A stretch of DNA of 64,000 bases from Novipirellula aureliae (GTDB lineage Bacteria > Planctomycetota > Planctomycetia > Pirellulales > Pirellulaceae), in NCBI RefSeq assembly GCF_007860185.1, contig NZ_SJPY01000005.1, positions 124,001-188,000 of the forward strand. The letters are read 5' to 3'. Positions 46,021-55,385 of this stretch are shown one piece after another. The position numbers and the translations under genes were made by a program. Below the pieces are notes generated by a model, which did no database searches, was not told the DNA's origin, and saw only the letters and a list, made by a program, of their open reading frames with translations. The number at the start of each line of letters is the position of its first letter. Within the stretch, counting starts at the first letter, position 1.

Positions 46021-47028
46021 TTACGGTGTTGCAATGTGATTCAAAATTTCTGACACGATCGATTCGCTGGTGCGATTTTCGGCTTCCGCTTCATAGGTCA
46101 CCATGACGCGGTGACGGAGCACATCCATCGCAATCTCTTTCACGTCCGCTGGCGTCACGTAACCACGGCTCGCCAAGAATGCATTTGCTTTGGCAGCCAG
46201 CGTCAAGTTGATCGTTGCACGCGGCGAACCACCGAACATGATCAATTCGCCCAAATTTAGTCCGTAAGCTTCCGGTTGGCGAGTCGCCATGACTAAATCC
46301 ACAACGTAGTTTTGCACCTTCGAGTCGACGTAGATCTCATCGACCAACTCGCGAGCGGACAAAATCTCCGCAGGCGAAGTCACCGCTTGGATATCGAATT
46401 TCGCCGCCGTCTTGCTCATCCGCTGCAAAATCCTGAGTTCTTCATCACGGTTTGGATAGTCAACGATCACCTTCAACATAAAACGGTCCGTTTGTGCTTC
46501 CGGCAATTGGTAAGTGCCTTCTTGCTCGACCGGGTTTTGAGTCGCCATCACGAGGAACGGATCGTCCAACGTGAAGGTCTCGCCACCGATCGTCACCTGC
46601 CGTTCTTGCATCGCTTCGAGCAATGCACTTTGCACCTTCGCCGGAGCACGGTTGATTTCGTCTGCCAAAATCAGATTCGAAAAGATTGGTCCTTTCTGAA
46701 CAACAAAGGTTTGATCTTGCGGACGATAGACCTGTGTACCGATCAAATCGGCTGGCAACAGGTCGGGCGTGAATTGCAACCGCTGGAATCCTGTGTTGAT
46801 CGCCTTGGCTAAACTCGCCACCGCAGTCGTTTTCGCTAGGCCTGGCACGCCTTCTATCAGCAGGTGACCATTGGCAAGCAGCCCAATGAGCATCCGATGA
46901 ACGAGCTTTTCCTGGCCCACTAGGACGTGGTTGACTTGCTCAACGATCCGCCGAAACGGTTCGCTTTGGTTACGAATTTCATGAGTCAGCTCGCTGACAC
47001 GATCTCGAGTGGCGGAGTGGTTCTGCAT
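46021..47028 (-). CDS. moxR: MoxR family AAA+ ATPase
   Basis: A 335-residue AAA+ ATPase, first gene of the Bat operon. Walker A GVPGLAKTT, Walker B LILADEINRAP, sensor 1 VMATQNPVEQEGTYQLPEAQTDRF (split here for length: ATQNPVEQEG) and sensor 2 region (PRATINLTLAAKA) are all present. MoxR proteins act as chaperone-like ATPases on VWA proteins. The start is uncertain: ATG at 47028 (MQNHSATRD) is used, but a TTG at 47109 gives 27 extra Pro/Lys-rich residues. Order in the operon is moxR, DUF58, BatD-like, batA, batB, BatC-like, BatD/E-like. Confidence 0.93.
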   Translation of the reverse strand: MQNHSATRDRVSELTHEIRNQSEPFRRIVEQVNHVLVGQEKLVHRMLIGLLANGHLLIEGVPGLAKTTAVASLAKAINTGFQRLQFTPDLLPADLIGTQVYRPQDQTFVVQKGPIFSNLILADEINRAPAKVQSALLEAMQERQVTIGGETFTLDDPFLVMATQNPVEQEGTYQLPEAQTDRFMLKVIVDYPNRDEELRILQRMSKTAAKFDIQAVTSPAEILSARELVDEIYVDSKVQNYVVDLVMATRQPEAYGLNLGELIMFGGSPRATINLTLAAKANAFLASRGYVTPADVKEIAMDVLRHRVMVTYEAEAENRTSESIVSEILNHIATP

Positions 47029-47629
47029 GGCTTGGGCCTTCTGTTTGGATGTCTTCTCGTCGCCGCGTACCACAGGCGGCGTAGGTTTCGAATGCACTCG
47101 CTGTGCCAAAGCCCTGGGAATCCGTAAAACGCGAGGATTCCCAGCACAAGTTGCAAGGGAGTGGGTAAATACAGTGAGTCAAAATAACCCGGTGGGGAAT
47201 TTTGCCCCAGTGGCACATCATCGCTCGGCAGTCGCCATTGAAAAAATGGTTCTCGTACACGGTGCCAGCCAGCGTACACGGTGCCAGCCAGCGTACACGG
47301 TGCCAGCCAGCGTGCACGGTGCCAGCCAGCGTGCTACCTTCCGGCAGCCTCGTTCTCAACGAGAATTTTGCTGACGACTATGAATTGGACGACGATGGGC
47401 TAAGATGAAAACAGAGTATACATAGCAGCGATTTTTGGCAGCCCCATTACGACTCCGATCGGAGGCGTTGGGGTCAACCGACAACCCTCCTGCCTCGATC
47501 GACGAACCGCAACACAATCATCTTCAGCTAACAAACGAGCGAATCGTTGGGTAAACAAGTGTACGGCTATAAGGCAATGCCCAGTCAAACCGTGTTTTCT
47601 CTCATTCCAAATAAGAGCCAGAGGCCAAG
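47029..47629. other. Intergenic region between two divergent operons
   Basis: Contains the 19-bp tandem repeat (47255-47330), the moxR promoter (minus) and the hybrid kinase promoter (plus). Frames in it show no domain. Confidence 0.5.
47255..47330. repeat. Tandem repeat, 4 x 19 bp
   Basis: Four head-to-tail copies of gtacacggtgccagccagc (last copy gtgcac). Period starts at 47255, 47274, 47293 and 47312. Confidence 0.92.
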
Positions 47630-49636
47630 ATGGTTCATGATATGAAAAGCCCAAACCAATCGAACGAATCGCAAGTCCCTTTGCAACCTGGATTTCCAGA
47701 ATGGCTGCGTGTTTCATTTGTCGAAGAGCTTCCGCTCTGCGTGATCCTGAAAGACTTGGACGGGAAATTCACGTACGTCAACAAGCAGACGGCTCGTCTG
47801 TTTGGTTTGCCTGCCGAAGCCATTGTCGGCAAAACAGACTTCGACCTGTATCCTAATGAATTGGCCCAAAAGTACTGGGATGATGACCGGATGGTGATCC
47901 AGTCCGGACAGGCGATCGAGCAGATTGAGAAGAACGTCACGGTTCCGGCTAGCCGAATCGTCAAAGTCCGCAAGACGCCTCTGCGTTGCCGAGATGGCAA
48001 GATCATCGGGATCGAAGTACTCTTTTGGGACGTGACCGCACATCAGGAAGCCGAAGCGAATCTGGAGCAAGAGCGTTTCCTGCTTCAATCACTCTTGAAC
48101 CACTTACCCGACTTTATCTACTTCAAAGATCTTGAGAGTCGTTTCCTTCGTGTGAGCCGTGCGCACGCGTCACGACTCGGCCTGTCCAATCCTGCGGATG
48201 CGATTGGCTCGAAAGACAGTGACTACTTTACCAAACCGTACGCGGACGCGGCTCGGATGGATGAGCTGCAACTGATCCGATCGGGCCAGAACGTGCTTGG
48301 ACGTGAGGAGCATGCGTGTTGGCCAGATGGAAGCGAAACATGGGTTGCAACCAGCAAGCTACCGCTTCGCGATGAAGGCGGCAAGACCGTCGGCACGTTC
48401 GGCATCTCGCGCGATATCTCGGAACTCAAGGCCGCCGCCGAGGCACTCGAACGTGCAAAGCAGGTTGCCGAGGCTGCGAGTAGAGCAAAGAGTGAGTTCG
48501 TCGCCAACTTGAGCCACGAAATACGCACTCCCATGAACGCAATCATCGGCATGGCAGAACTGCTGGCGAATAGCGGCCTCGACGAACAACGAACGGAACA
48601 GGCTAGAACCATTTTGGAGTCAGGGGAATGTCTGCTCCGTTTGCTCAATGACATCCTCGATTTCTCGCGAATCGAATCGGGACGCGTCGAACTCGATCCC
48701 GTGCCAGGCGATTTGTCTAATTGTGTGCAAGGCGCAATCCGGCTGATGAAGGTCCAAGCCAACGAAAAGTCAATCAAACTCGAGGCACGAGTCAACCTAG
48801 CGACTCCGGATTTTGTCGTCGCAGACTTTGTTCGGCTCCGTCAAATTCTGGTCAACCTGATCGGCAACGCAATCAAGTTCACGGCGCAGGGAGGCGTAAC
48901 TCTATCGGTCGATCATGTGAGTCGTATCAACCAAATGGTGACACTCCAATTCGCCGTTTCCGATACAGGAATTGGAATCCCCAATGATAAACTTGATGTG
49001 ATCTTCGAAGAGTTTGAGCAAGCTGATAAATCAACCACGCGGCGTTTCGGCGGCACAGGACTCGGACTTGCCATTACGTCACGCCTCGTAAAGTTGATGG
49101 GCGGCCAAATCAAAGTCAAAAGTCAAACAGGACTTGGAAGTACCTTCTCTTTCTCGCTCACATTCCCTGTTGCGGACGAAACCGAAACGAGCGAGTTTGG
49201 CGACCCAAACAAAGCGTCATCCTCATCGCAAACTTCGAGCGAACCGCTTCGTATCCTGCTAGCCGAAGATGGTGAGACGAATCAGATGGTTGCAACCATA
49301 CTGCTCGAGGGTCTAGGGCATCAAGTCAAAATCGCGCATAATGGATGCGAGGCGGTTCAACTCTCTGACACGGAATCCTTCGACTTGATTCTAATGGATC
49401 TCGAGATGCCTGAAATGGACGGGATCCAGGCGACGCGACAGATTCGCAATCGCGAATACGGTACGAATAGACACATGCCAATTATCGCGATGACCGCCCA
49501 CGCAATGGAAAGCGATGAGCAGCGATGTCTTGAGGCAGGTATGGACGCCTATATCGCTAAACCAATTCGACAAAACAATGTATTTGTGACAATTGAAAAT
49601 CTAATGAAGAAGGTTAAATCGAGGTCCTCTCTATGA
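47630..49636 (+). CDS. PAS-PAS hybrid histidine kinase with receiver domain
   Basis: A 668-residue soluble kinase. Two PAS domains lie at about 28-140 ([28 protein letters not shown]) and 155-265 ([18 protein letters not shown]). The HisKA helix carries [15 protein letters not shown] with His296. The ATPase part has [12 protein letters not shown] (N), DTGIGIP (G1) and [14 protein letters not shown] (G2). The C-terminal receiver has [13 protein letters not shown] with phosphoacceptor Asp590. No membrane segment is seen, so the signal is cytosolic. ATG at 47630 or 47642 may be used. Its stop codon overlaps the start of a sulfatase gene by four bases. Confidence 0.92.
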   Translation: MVHDMKSPNQSNESQVPLQPGFPEWLRVSFVEELPLCVILKDLDGKFTYVNKQTARLFGLPAEAIVGKTDFDLYPNELAQKYWDDDRMVIQSGQAIEQIEKNVTVPASRIVKVRKTPLRCRDGKIIGIEVLFWDVTAHQEAEANLEQERFLLQSLLNHLPDFIYFKDLESRFLRVSRAHASRLGLSNPADAIGSKDSDYFTKPYADAARMDELQLIRSGQNVLGREEHACWPDGSETWVATSKLPLRDEGGKTVGTFGISRDISELKAAAEALERAKQVAEAASRAKSEFVANLSHEIRTPMNAIIGMAELLANSGLDEQRTEQARTILESGECLLRLLNDILDFSRIESGRVELDPVPGDLSNCVQGAIRLMKVQANEKSIKLEARVNLATPDFVVADFVRLRQILVNLIGNAIKFTAQGGVTLSVDHVSRINQMVTLQFAVSDTGIGIPNDKLDVIFEEFEQADKSTTRRFGGTGLGLAITSRLVKLMGGQIKVKSQTGLGSTFSFSLTFPVADETETSEFGDPNKASSSSQTSSEPLRILLAEDGETNQMVATILLEGLGHQVKIAHNGCEAVQLSDTESFDLILMDLEMPEMDGIQATRQIRNREYGTNRHMPIIAMTAHAMESDEQRCLEAGMDAYIAKPIRQNNVFVTIENLMKKVKSRSSL

Positions 49637-51039
49637 ATCGCGTTACACTTGCTCTCGCCGTGATACTTTTGGCTCAGAGCCAAGCGGTTTCGGTCGCAGC
49701 AGAGTCAGAGAATGTTGGTCCGAACATTCTATTGATTCTCGCCGACGATTGGGGCTGGGGCGACCTTGGGTGTCATGGGCATCCCTATGTCAAAACACCG
49801 AACATTGACCGTTTGGCCCGTGAGGGAACCGATTTCCATCGCTTCACGGTTGCCAGTGGGGTTTGCTCACCAAGTCGTACCGCCATCATGACAGGGCATT
49901 TCCCAGCTCGCTTTAACATCGATGGACACTTCGCCTGGGTCCCCAGCAACGCTCAACGCAATATGCCCGATTGGCTCGACAAGGATGCCGTCACCCTGCC
50001 GAAGATCATGCAGGCCGCTGGTTACGCGACGGCACATTTTGGAAAGTGGCATCTTTCCAACGATATGATTCCTGATTCGCCGTCCCCAGGTTTGTACGGC
50101 TACGACGCCTTTGGCGCATTCAATTGTTCAGGTGAACAAATGCCCGTCCATGAGGATGCAACGAACGCGATTCACTTTATGCAGCAATGTCAAGAAGCGG
50201 GCAAGCCATTCTATATCAATCTATGGATCCACGAACCGCACACTCCCTTCCACGTTGTGCCAAAATATCGTTGGCGTTTCCGAGACGCTGGACTAAGCGA
50301 AACGGATGAGATCTATGCATCGGTGTTGTCACATGCCGACGATCGAATCGGCGAGGTGCTCGATGCCATCGATCGCTTAGGGTTGGCCGAAGACACACTG
50401 GTCATTTTCAGTTCGGACAACGGGCCTGCTCGCAGTGGTTCCTCGGCAGACGTCCAATTGATGTACGACACAGCAACCGGCGCAGGTTTTGGAATCGCGG
50501 CCTCCAAAGGGATAACGGCAGGTCGCAAAGGTTACAAAGCCTCCTTGTTTGAAGGCGGCATCAACGTCCCTTTCATCGCCCGTTGGCCAGGAAAAATCGC
50601 GGCCGGGAAAGTCGACGACCAGCTAATGATTTCGGCGGTCGACTTGCTGCCGACATTCTGCGAGGTCGCTGGTGCAGAGCTTCCGGACCGATACGAGCCC
50701 GATGGAGTTAGCCAGGTAGCACAATTGCAAGGTCAACCGAAGCCAGGTCGCGACAAGCCGTTGTTCTGGAAGATGGCAGGACGTGGAGACGGTCGAAGGG
50801 GCAACTCCTTTCACTGGGTCTCCTACTGCGTTGTCGATCAGAATTGGAAGCTCCTCGCCAACGAAAACTCGACCTACTTTGAACTCTATGATATCGTCGC
50901 AGACCCCTTTGAGAAGACGAACTTGGTCGAACAGCAACCCGAAGTGACAGAGCGTCTGTTTGAGAAGTTGAAGCAATGGCAATCCAGTCTCCCGGCAAAG
51001 CCCGATGCAAAGAATTTCTCTTCACTGCGAGAAAATTAG
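49633..51039 (+). CDS. Exported formylglycine sulfatase, coupled to hybrid kinase
   Basis: A 468-residue S1-family sulfatase with a signal peptide (LALAVILLAQSQAVSVAA). The CSPSR motif at 78-82 (SGVCSPSRTAIMTG) carries the Cys that becomes formylglycine. NILLILADDWGWGD holds calcium-binding Asp pairs, and FGKWHL and HEPHTPF supply catalytic Lys and His. It removes sulfate esters from carbohydrates, probably in the periplasm. The ATG at 49633 overlaps the kinase stop as ATGA, which suggests coupled translation. No maturase (formylglycine-generating or anSME) gene is in the window. Confidence 0.92.
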   Translation: MNRVTLALAVILLAQSQAVSVAAESENVGPNILLILADDWGWGDLGCHGHPYVKTPNIDRLAREGTDFHRFTVASGVCSPSRTAIMTGHFPARFNIDGHFAWVPSNAQRNMPDWLDKDAVTLPKIMQAAGYATAHFGKWHLSNDMIPDSPSPGLYGYDAFGAFNCSGEQMPVHEDATNAIHFMQQCQEAGKPFYINLWIHEPHTPFHVVPKYRWRFRDAGLSETDEIYASVLSHADDRIGEVLDAIDRLGLAEDTLVIFSSDNGPARSGSSADVQLMYDTATGAGFGIAASKGITAGRKGYKASLFEGGINVPFIARWPGKIAAGKVDDQLMISAVDLLPTFCEVAGAELPDRYEPDGVSQVAQLQGQPKPGRDKPLFWKMAGRGDGRRGNSFHWVSYCVVDQNWKLLANENSTYFELYDIVADPFEKTNLVEQQPEVTERLFEKLKQWQSSLPAKPDAKNFSSLREN

Positions 51040-51095
51040 AGTCCTTTCCTCGTGGCTGTGATTATTAGAAACGGTGCGAACTCGCGTTTGCGTTC

Positions 51096-51172
51096 GTAAC
51101 GAAAGTCGCCAAGACTTTCGGCTTTCGGACGCCCTTTTGACCGTTGCAGAAACTCTTGACGAGTTTCGCTAC
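51096..51172. repeat. R1 palindromic element
   Basis: Starts gtaacgaaagtcgccaagac and ends cttgacgagtttcgctac. Between the sulfatase and the ThuA-like gene. Confidence 0.8.
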
Positions 51173-51350
51173 AATGAGTCACGGCCATCTCGGCGAAAAC
51201 TGCTGAAATGACAGCAACACGCCTAGTGAGCTTGCCTCTATTTTTTGCGTCAGTTCAAAATTTTTGACAATACCAATTAACCAATTACGGTTTCATCTCA
51301 ATCGATGAGGTGAAGAAACTATCGAACCCTCCAAGCAAGAGTGCTATAGA

Positions 51351-52391
51351 ATGAGCGTATGTAAAATAAACATCAAGAGATATATTCTTCCGATCGTAAT
51401 GATTATGAGCCAACCGCTCTTTGTCCATGCCGAGTCGCTTGTCTATGAGGGTTCCGGCGGTGTCGGGGAAGGCAAGCATATTGTCTTTGTGGCTGGTGAT
51501 CATGAGTATCGGTCCGAAGAATCGCTGCCTGCTCTGGCAAGAATTCTTGCGAAGCACCATGGCTTTCAATGCACGGTGTTATTCAACATCGATCCTGACT
51601 CAGGTGAAATCGTCGCCGGCAAACCATCGAATATTCCTGGCATGGAAGCACTCGACACGGCCGACTTGGCAGTCGTATTCTTGCGTTTTCAAAATTTGCC
51701 CGCTGAACAGATGGAGCATTTTGACGCATATCTCAAACGTGGCGGCCCCGTGGTAGGAATGCGGACGTCCACGCATGCATTCCAAATCCCCGAAGGCCAG
51801 CCGTTCGCCAAATACTCGTTCCAATCGAAGGATTCGTCGTACCCGCTCGGCTTCGGCCATCAAGTGCTCGGCCAGACCTGGGTCGGTCATTACGGACGCA
51901 ATCACGTGCAAAGCACTCGTATTGAAACCGTCGATGCAATGAAACAGCATCCGATTTTGCGAGGCGTGAAAGATGTTTGGGTTCAAGCGGGCGGCTATGT
52001 AGGCAAGCCAACCGACGGTGATATTTTGACGATGGCTCAGCCGCTTGATGGCATGACACCCGACTCGTCCCCGTCGGCCACGCAGCCACCAATGCCATCC
52101 GAATGGACTCGCACCTATCAATCCGATTCCGGTGAAGAAGGTCGCGTGTTTACCTCACTATACGGAACTCCCGAGGACCTGACCAATGAGGGCTATCGTC
52201 GATTGATGATCAACGGAATCTTTTGGGCCTTGGGACTTGAGGACTCAGTCACACCTGAGTTGAACGTCGCATTGGTAGGACCGTTCAAGCCTAACACCTT
52301 TGGCAATCAGAAGCACGCTCGTGGCATCAAACCAGAGGCTTATGCTGGATTTGAAAGTCCCATTCCTGCTCATAACGACGTTCCAAAGTAA
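51351..52391 (+). CDS. Exported ThuA-domain protein
   Basis: A 346-residue protein with a signal peptide (YILPIVMIMSQPLFVHA) and a ThuA (trehalose-utilisation-like) fold, seen as HIVFVAGDHEYRSEES at the front, DLAVVFLRFQNLP, LKRGGPVVGMRTSTHAF and HPILRGVKDVWVQAGGY. The family has a flavodoxin/glutamine-amidotransferase-like fold; its activity in planctomycetes is unknown, and it is often near sulfatases or glycosidases. It is 311 bp downstream of the sulfatase with its own upstream region. Confidence 0.85.
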   Translation: MSVCKINIKRYILPIVMIMSQPLFVHAESLVYEGSGGVGEGKHIVFVAGDHEYRSEESLPALARILAKHHGFQCTVLFNIDPDSGEIVAGKPSNIPGMEALDTADLAVVFLRFQNLPAEQMEHFDAYLKRGGPVVGMRTSTHAFQIPEGQPFAKYSFQSKDSSYPLGFGHQVLGQTWVGHYGRNHVQSTRIETVDAMKQHPILRGVKDVWVQAGGYVGKPTDGDILTMAQPLDGMTPDSSPSATQPPMPSEWTRTYQSDSGEEGRVFTSLYGTPEDLTNEGYRRLMINGIFWALGLEDSVTPELNVALVGPFKPNTFGNQKHARGIKPEAYAGFESPIPAHNDVPK

Positions 52392-52784
52392 GGTAAGTGA
52401 GTGAACGCTGGTGGATAACCGCTACGGTTATCTGATGGCGGGATGTTCATTCCCTCCAAACGTCTTTCCAATCAAAAGCTGATTACAAATGCGACCGGAA
52501 CAATCGACAGATTGCCGGTTGCGTGCAAGATCAAGATTTTGAATTCTAGCGCGACGAAACTCTTGGCGAGTTTCGCTACGGGGTTGGTTGCAATGAGATT
52601 TTTTTATGTCTCATGGTGAAACTTGACAAACTGTCGCAAAGCATTGCTTGAATGTCGTGATCTGTTATTGTCATCCTCGTGTTTTGCTGTATCTTAGTGC
52701 CTCGCGAAGGCAAATGGTTGCGTCGCAATTTGTTTATGCGTGCTAGGCCTAAGCGGGTGCAACCCAACATCAAATTGGAATCCT
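52392..52784. other. Upstream region of the fucP-like gene
   Basis: Contains a half R1 palindrome (52551-52579). No other feature recognised. A promoter for fucP and the aldolase must lie here. Confidence 0.45.
52551..52579. repeat. Short R1-type hairpin
   Basis: gcgacgaaactc pairs with gagtttcgctac over a ttggc loop. It is a compact half-size R1 element. Confidence 0.7.
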
Positions 52785-54224
52785 ATGACTGACGAAACCC
52801 CTGACACTTCCACTCCATTGACGACTTCTGCGAGCGATGAATCGGCAGTCGTCCCGTCCAAGTACATTTATCCTTTTGTGATTGTTACGTCGCTTTTTGC
52901 GCTTTGGGGTTTTGCCAATGACATCACCAACCCGTTGGTGCGAGCGTTCAAAGAAATTTTCTTGATTAGCAACGCTCAAAGCAGTCTTGTACAATGGGCG
53001 TTCTACGGTGGTTATGCGACCATGGCGATTCCCGCTGCATTGTTGATCCGGAAAGTGTCCTACAAATCGGGCATCATCATCGGCCTGCTCTTGTACGCGA
53101 TCGGCGCTCTGCTGACGATTCCCGCCAGCATCATGATGAACTTCAATATCTTTTTGGTCGGGTTTTACGTACTGACTTTTGGCCTTGCCTTTTTGGAAAC
53201 GACAGCGAACCCGTACATTTTGTCGATGGGCCCACGCAAGACCGCGACTCAACGACTCAATCTTGCCCAAGCGTTTAACCCGATCGGTTCGCTAACCGGC
53301 ATGGTCGTCGCCAGTCTGTTTATTTTGCCTGGATTACAGGTGTCAGAGTTTCGTGAAGCAGAGCAGAAGGCCCATCCCGAGTACGCAACGATGTTGCCCA
53401 GTGAAGTCGATGGTTTGATCACCGACACGATGCAACAGCATGCCGACGAGAATCCTGAAGCTCGGCAAGAGATGGTGGCTCACGATTTGGATGTGGTGAA
53501 AACACCGTACGTTGTGATTGCGGTCGTGGTCATTTTGATGCTCATTGTGTTCTCCATTTCCAAATTACCCGACACGGGCGGTGAAGAAGATGCGATCGAG
53601 CTGATGGCTTTGGTGAAACACCTGTTTACAAACTGGAAATACCTGGGTGGCGTGGTTGCCCAGGCGTTCTATGTTGGTGCCCAGATCATGTGTTGGACGT
53701 TTGTCATTCATTACGGGATGACACTTGTCGGGCTGAGTGCGGCTCAAGCACAAAACTACAATATCATGGCAATGGTCATATTCTTGACCAGTCGCTTCAT
53801 TTGCACGTTCATCTTGAAGTACCTTTCGCCAGGCTTGCTGTTGGGAGTGCTCGCCGTGGGCGGTTGCCTACTAACGGCAGGTGCGATCTTCGTCCAAGGA
53901 ATGCCTGGGTTGTACTGTCTGATTGGCGTTTCAGCCTGCATGTCGCTGATGTTCCCGACCATCTACGGAATCGCGCTGAGCGGTTTGTCGCCCAATGATG
54001 CCAAGTTGGGGTCGGCAGGTTTGATTTTTGCAATCGTCGGTGGCGCGTTTATGCCTCGGTATCAGGGCGCATTGATTGATGGTGACGGGATGACGATTGC
54101 CGGTCAAGCCTTGGAATCGGTTCGCGTGTCATTCTTCTTGCCGTTGATCTGCTTCGTCGTCATCGCAATCTTTGGATTCGCGGTCTATCTTAGTTCCCGA
54201 GCCAAACAACCAATCACTGCGTGA
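52785..54224 (+). CDS. fucP: L-fucose:proton symporter (FucP-like MFS)
   Basis: A 479-residue MFS permease with twelve predicted helices. The FucP-type pattern is clear: IVTSLFALWGFANDITNPLV, RAFKEIFLISNAQSSLVQWA, FYGGYATMAIPAALLIRK, and FGLAFLETTANPYIL with GPRKTATQRLNLAQAFNPIGSL (split). FucP imports L-fucose with a proton. There is a longer loop between helices 6 and 7 (VSEFREAEQKAHPE...). The ATG at 52785 gives a normal hydrophilic start. The class II aldolase gene follows after 13 bp, so they are one operon. Substrate is inferred from family and neighbours; other hexoses are possible. Confidence 0.88.
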   Translation: MTDETPDTSTPLTTSASDESAVVPSKYIYPFVIVTSLFALWGFANDITNPLVRAFKEIFLISNAQSSLVQWAFYGGYATMAIPAALLIRKVSYKSGIIIGLLLYAIGALLTIPASIMMNFNIFLVGFYVLTFGLAFLETTANPYILSMGPRKTATQRLNLAQAFNPIGSLTGMVVASLFILPGLQVSEFREAEQKAHPEYATMLPSEVDGLITDTMQQHADENPEARQEMVAHDLDVVKTPYVVIAVVVILMLIVFSISKLPDTGGEEDAIELMALVKHLFTNWKYLGGVVAQAFYVGAQIMCWTFVIHYGMTLVGLSAAQAQNYNIMAMVIFLTSRFICTFILKYLSPGLLLGVLAVGGCLLTAGAIFVQGMPGLYCLIGVSACMSLMFPTIYGIALSGLSPNDAKLGSAGLIFAIVGGAFMPRYQGALIDGDGMTIAGQALESVRVSFFLPLICFVVIAIFGFAVYLSSRAKQPITA

Positions 54225-54237
54225 TAAAGGAAAGAAC

Positions 54238-54996
54238 ATGAGTCTATCTGAAAAACTCGAAACGATGCTCGAACTCTCTCGCTTCCTTGGCGAGGAGCAG
54301 CGAGACCTAGCCATTCTTGGCGAGGGTAACACGTCAGCAAAGATCGACGACGAAACGTTTTTGGTGAAGGCCAGCGGCAGTTGTCTGCAAACGCTTGGTC
54401 AGGACGACGCGGTCCTCTGTCGCTTTGATGCCTTACTGCCAATGCTCGACCAAGACGACATTAGCGACCAGGGGATCGAGGATCGGCTGCTTGCATGTCG
54501 CGTGAACTCGGATGCCAAAAAGCCGTCCGTGGAAACGCTTTTTCATGCTTACCTGCTGTCGTTGCCCGGCATCGAGTTCGTCGGTCATACGCACAGTATC
54601 GCGGTTAACCAAATCCTTTGTTCTCCGCTAGCGGAGAAGTTCGCAACCAGTCGGCTGTTTCCGGACGAGATCGTCTGTTGCGGTTCCCAGTCAATGTTTG
54701 TCCCTTACGTCGACCCCGGCTTGAAATTGTCGCAGGTGATTCGCGACAAGATGCAGGCATTTGTTGAAGATTTCGGGAGCCCTCCACGAGTCATTCTGCT
54801 ACAGAATCATGGTTTGATTACGACAGGCAAAACGTCGGGTGCGGTGAAGGCCGCCATGTTGATGGCTCACAAGGCAGCCGAAATTTTCACTGGCGCTGCG
54901 GCATTGGGAGGTCCGGTGTTCATGAGTGATGCCGAAGTCGACCGAATCGCTAATCGAATTGATGAGCACTACCGGCAAAGGGCGCTGAAACTTTGA
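54238..54996 (+). CDS. Class II aldolase (L-fuculose-phosphate aldolase-like)
   Basis: A 252-residue zinc enzyme of the class II aldolase/adducin family. The first Zn ligands are H117 and H119 (FVGHTHS), the third is the His in LLQNHGLITTG near 187, and E99 (SVETLFHAYL) sits at the catalytic Glu position of FucA. It probably splits fuculose-1-phosphate or rhamnulose-1-phosphate into dihydroxyacetone phosphate and lactaldehyde, or acts on a related sugar acid. The ATG at 54238 follows an SD (aaaggaaag) by a few bases and lies 13 bp after fucP. Fucose isomerase and kinase genes are not in this window. Confidence 0.8.
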   Translation: MSLSEKLETMLELSRFLGEEQRDLAILGEGNTSAKIDDETFLVKASGSCLQTLGQDDAVLCRFDALLPMLDQDDISDQGIEDRLLACRVNSDAKKPSVETLFHAYLLSLPGIEFVGHTHSIAVNQILCSPLAEKFATSRLFPDEIVCCGSQSMFVPYVDPGLKLSQVIRDKMQAFVEDFGSPPRVILLQNHGLITTGKTSGAVKAAMLMAHKAAEIFTGAAALGGPVFMSDAEVDRIANRIDEHYRQRALKL

Positions 54997-55385
54997 CATT
55001 CCTGCATCCATTGTCGCTTTGATGTTTTTTTGATTGCGATGATTTTTGTGGTGGATCTTTTAATCGCTCGGCCCTTGCTTTCCGATTTCGCGTTTTGGCG
55101 AGCCAGGCATACCGACATCATTTTTCTCTCGCCCTCGACGACGGTGTGGCAGCAATCGTGCCGCAGCAGAACGGGGGCGTCTTGCCGGGATTGGCGGAAT
55201 CGATGACGACCAATGCGTCTCGCAGCCCTTTGTCGCCAGAAAGAAATCGGCTCGTGGCTCGTCAACTCCGCGGTAACTTAGCATCAGGTTCGCAAATCGA
55301 CATGAGTGTAGGTGGGTAGAATGAATCTGGCTACTTTCATCTGCAGAGCTGACACTTGAGGTTTCATTTCCGATATAAAGGAGTG
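54997..55385. other. Intergenic region before the discoidin-kinase gene
   Basis: Short frames on both strands (for example minus 54969-55265) show no domain. Nothing else recognised; ends with the SD of the kinase gene. Confidence 0.4.

Noticed and set aside
54969-55319. Short frames on both strands upstream of the discoidin kinase
   Set aside because: They overlap each other, show no domain and are typical of non-coding DNA here.
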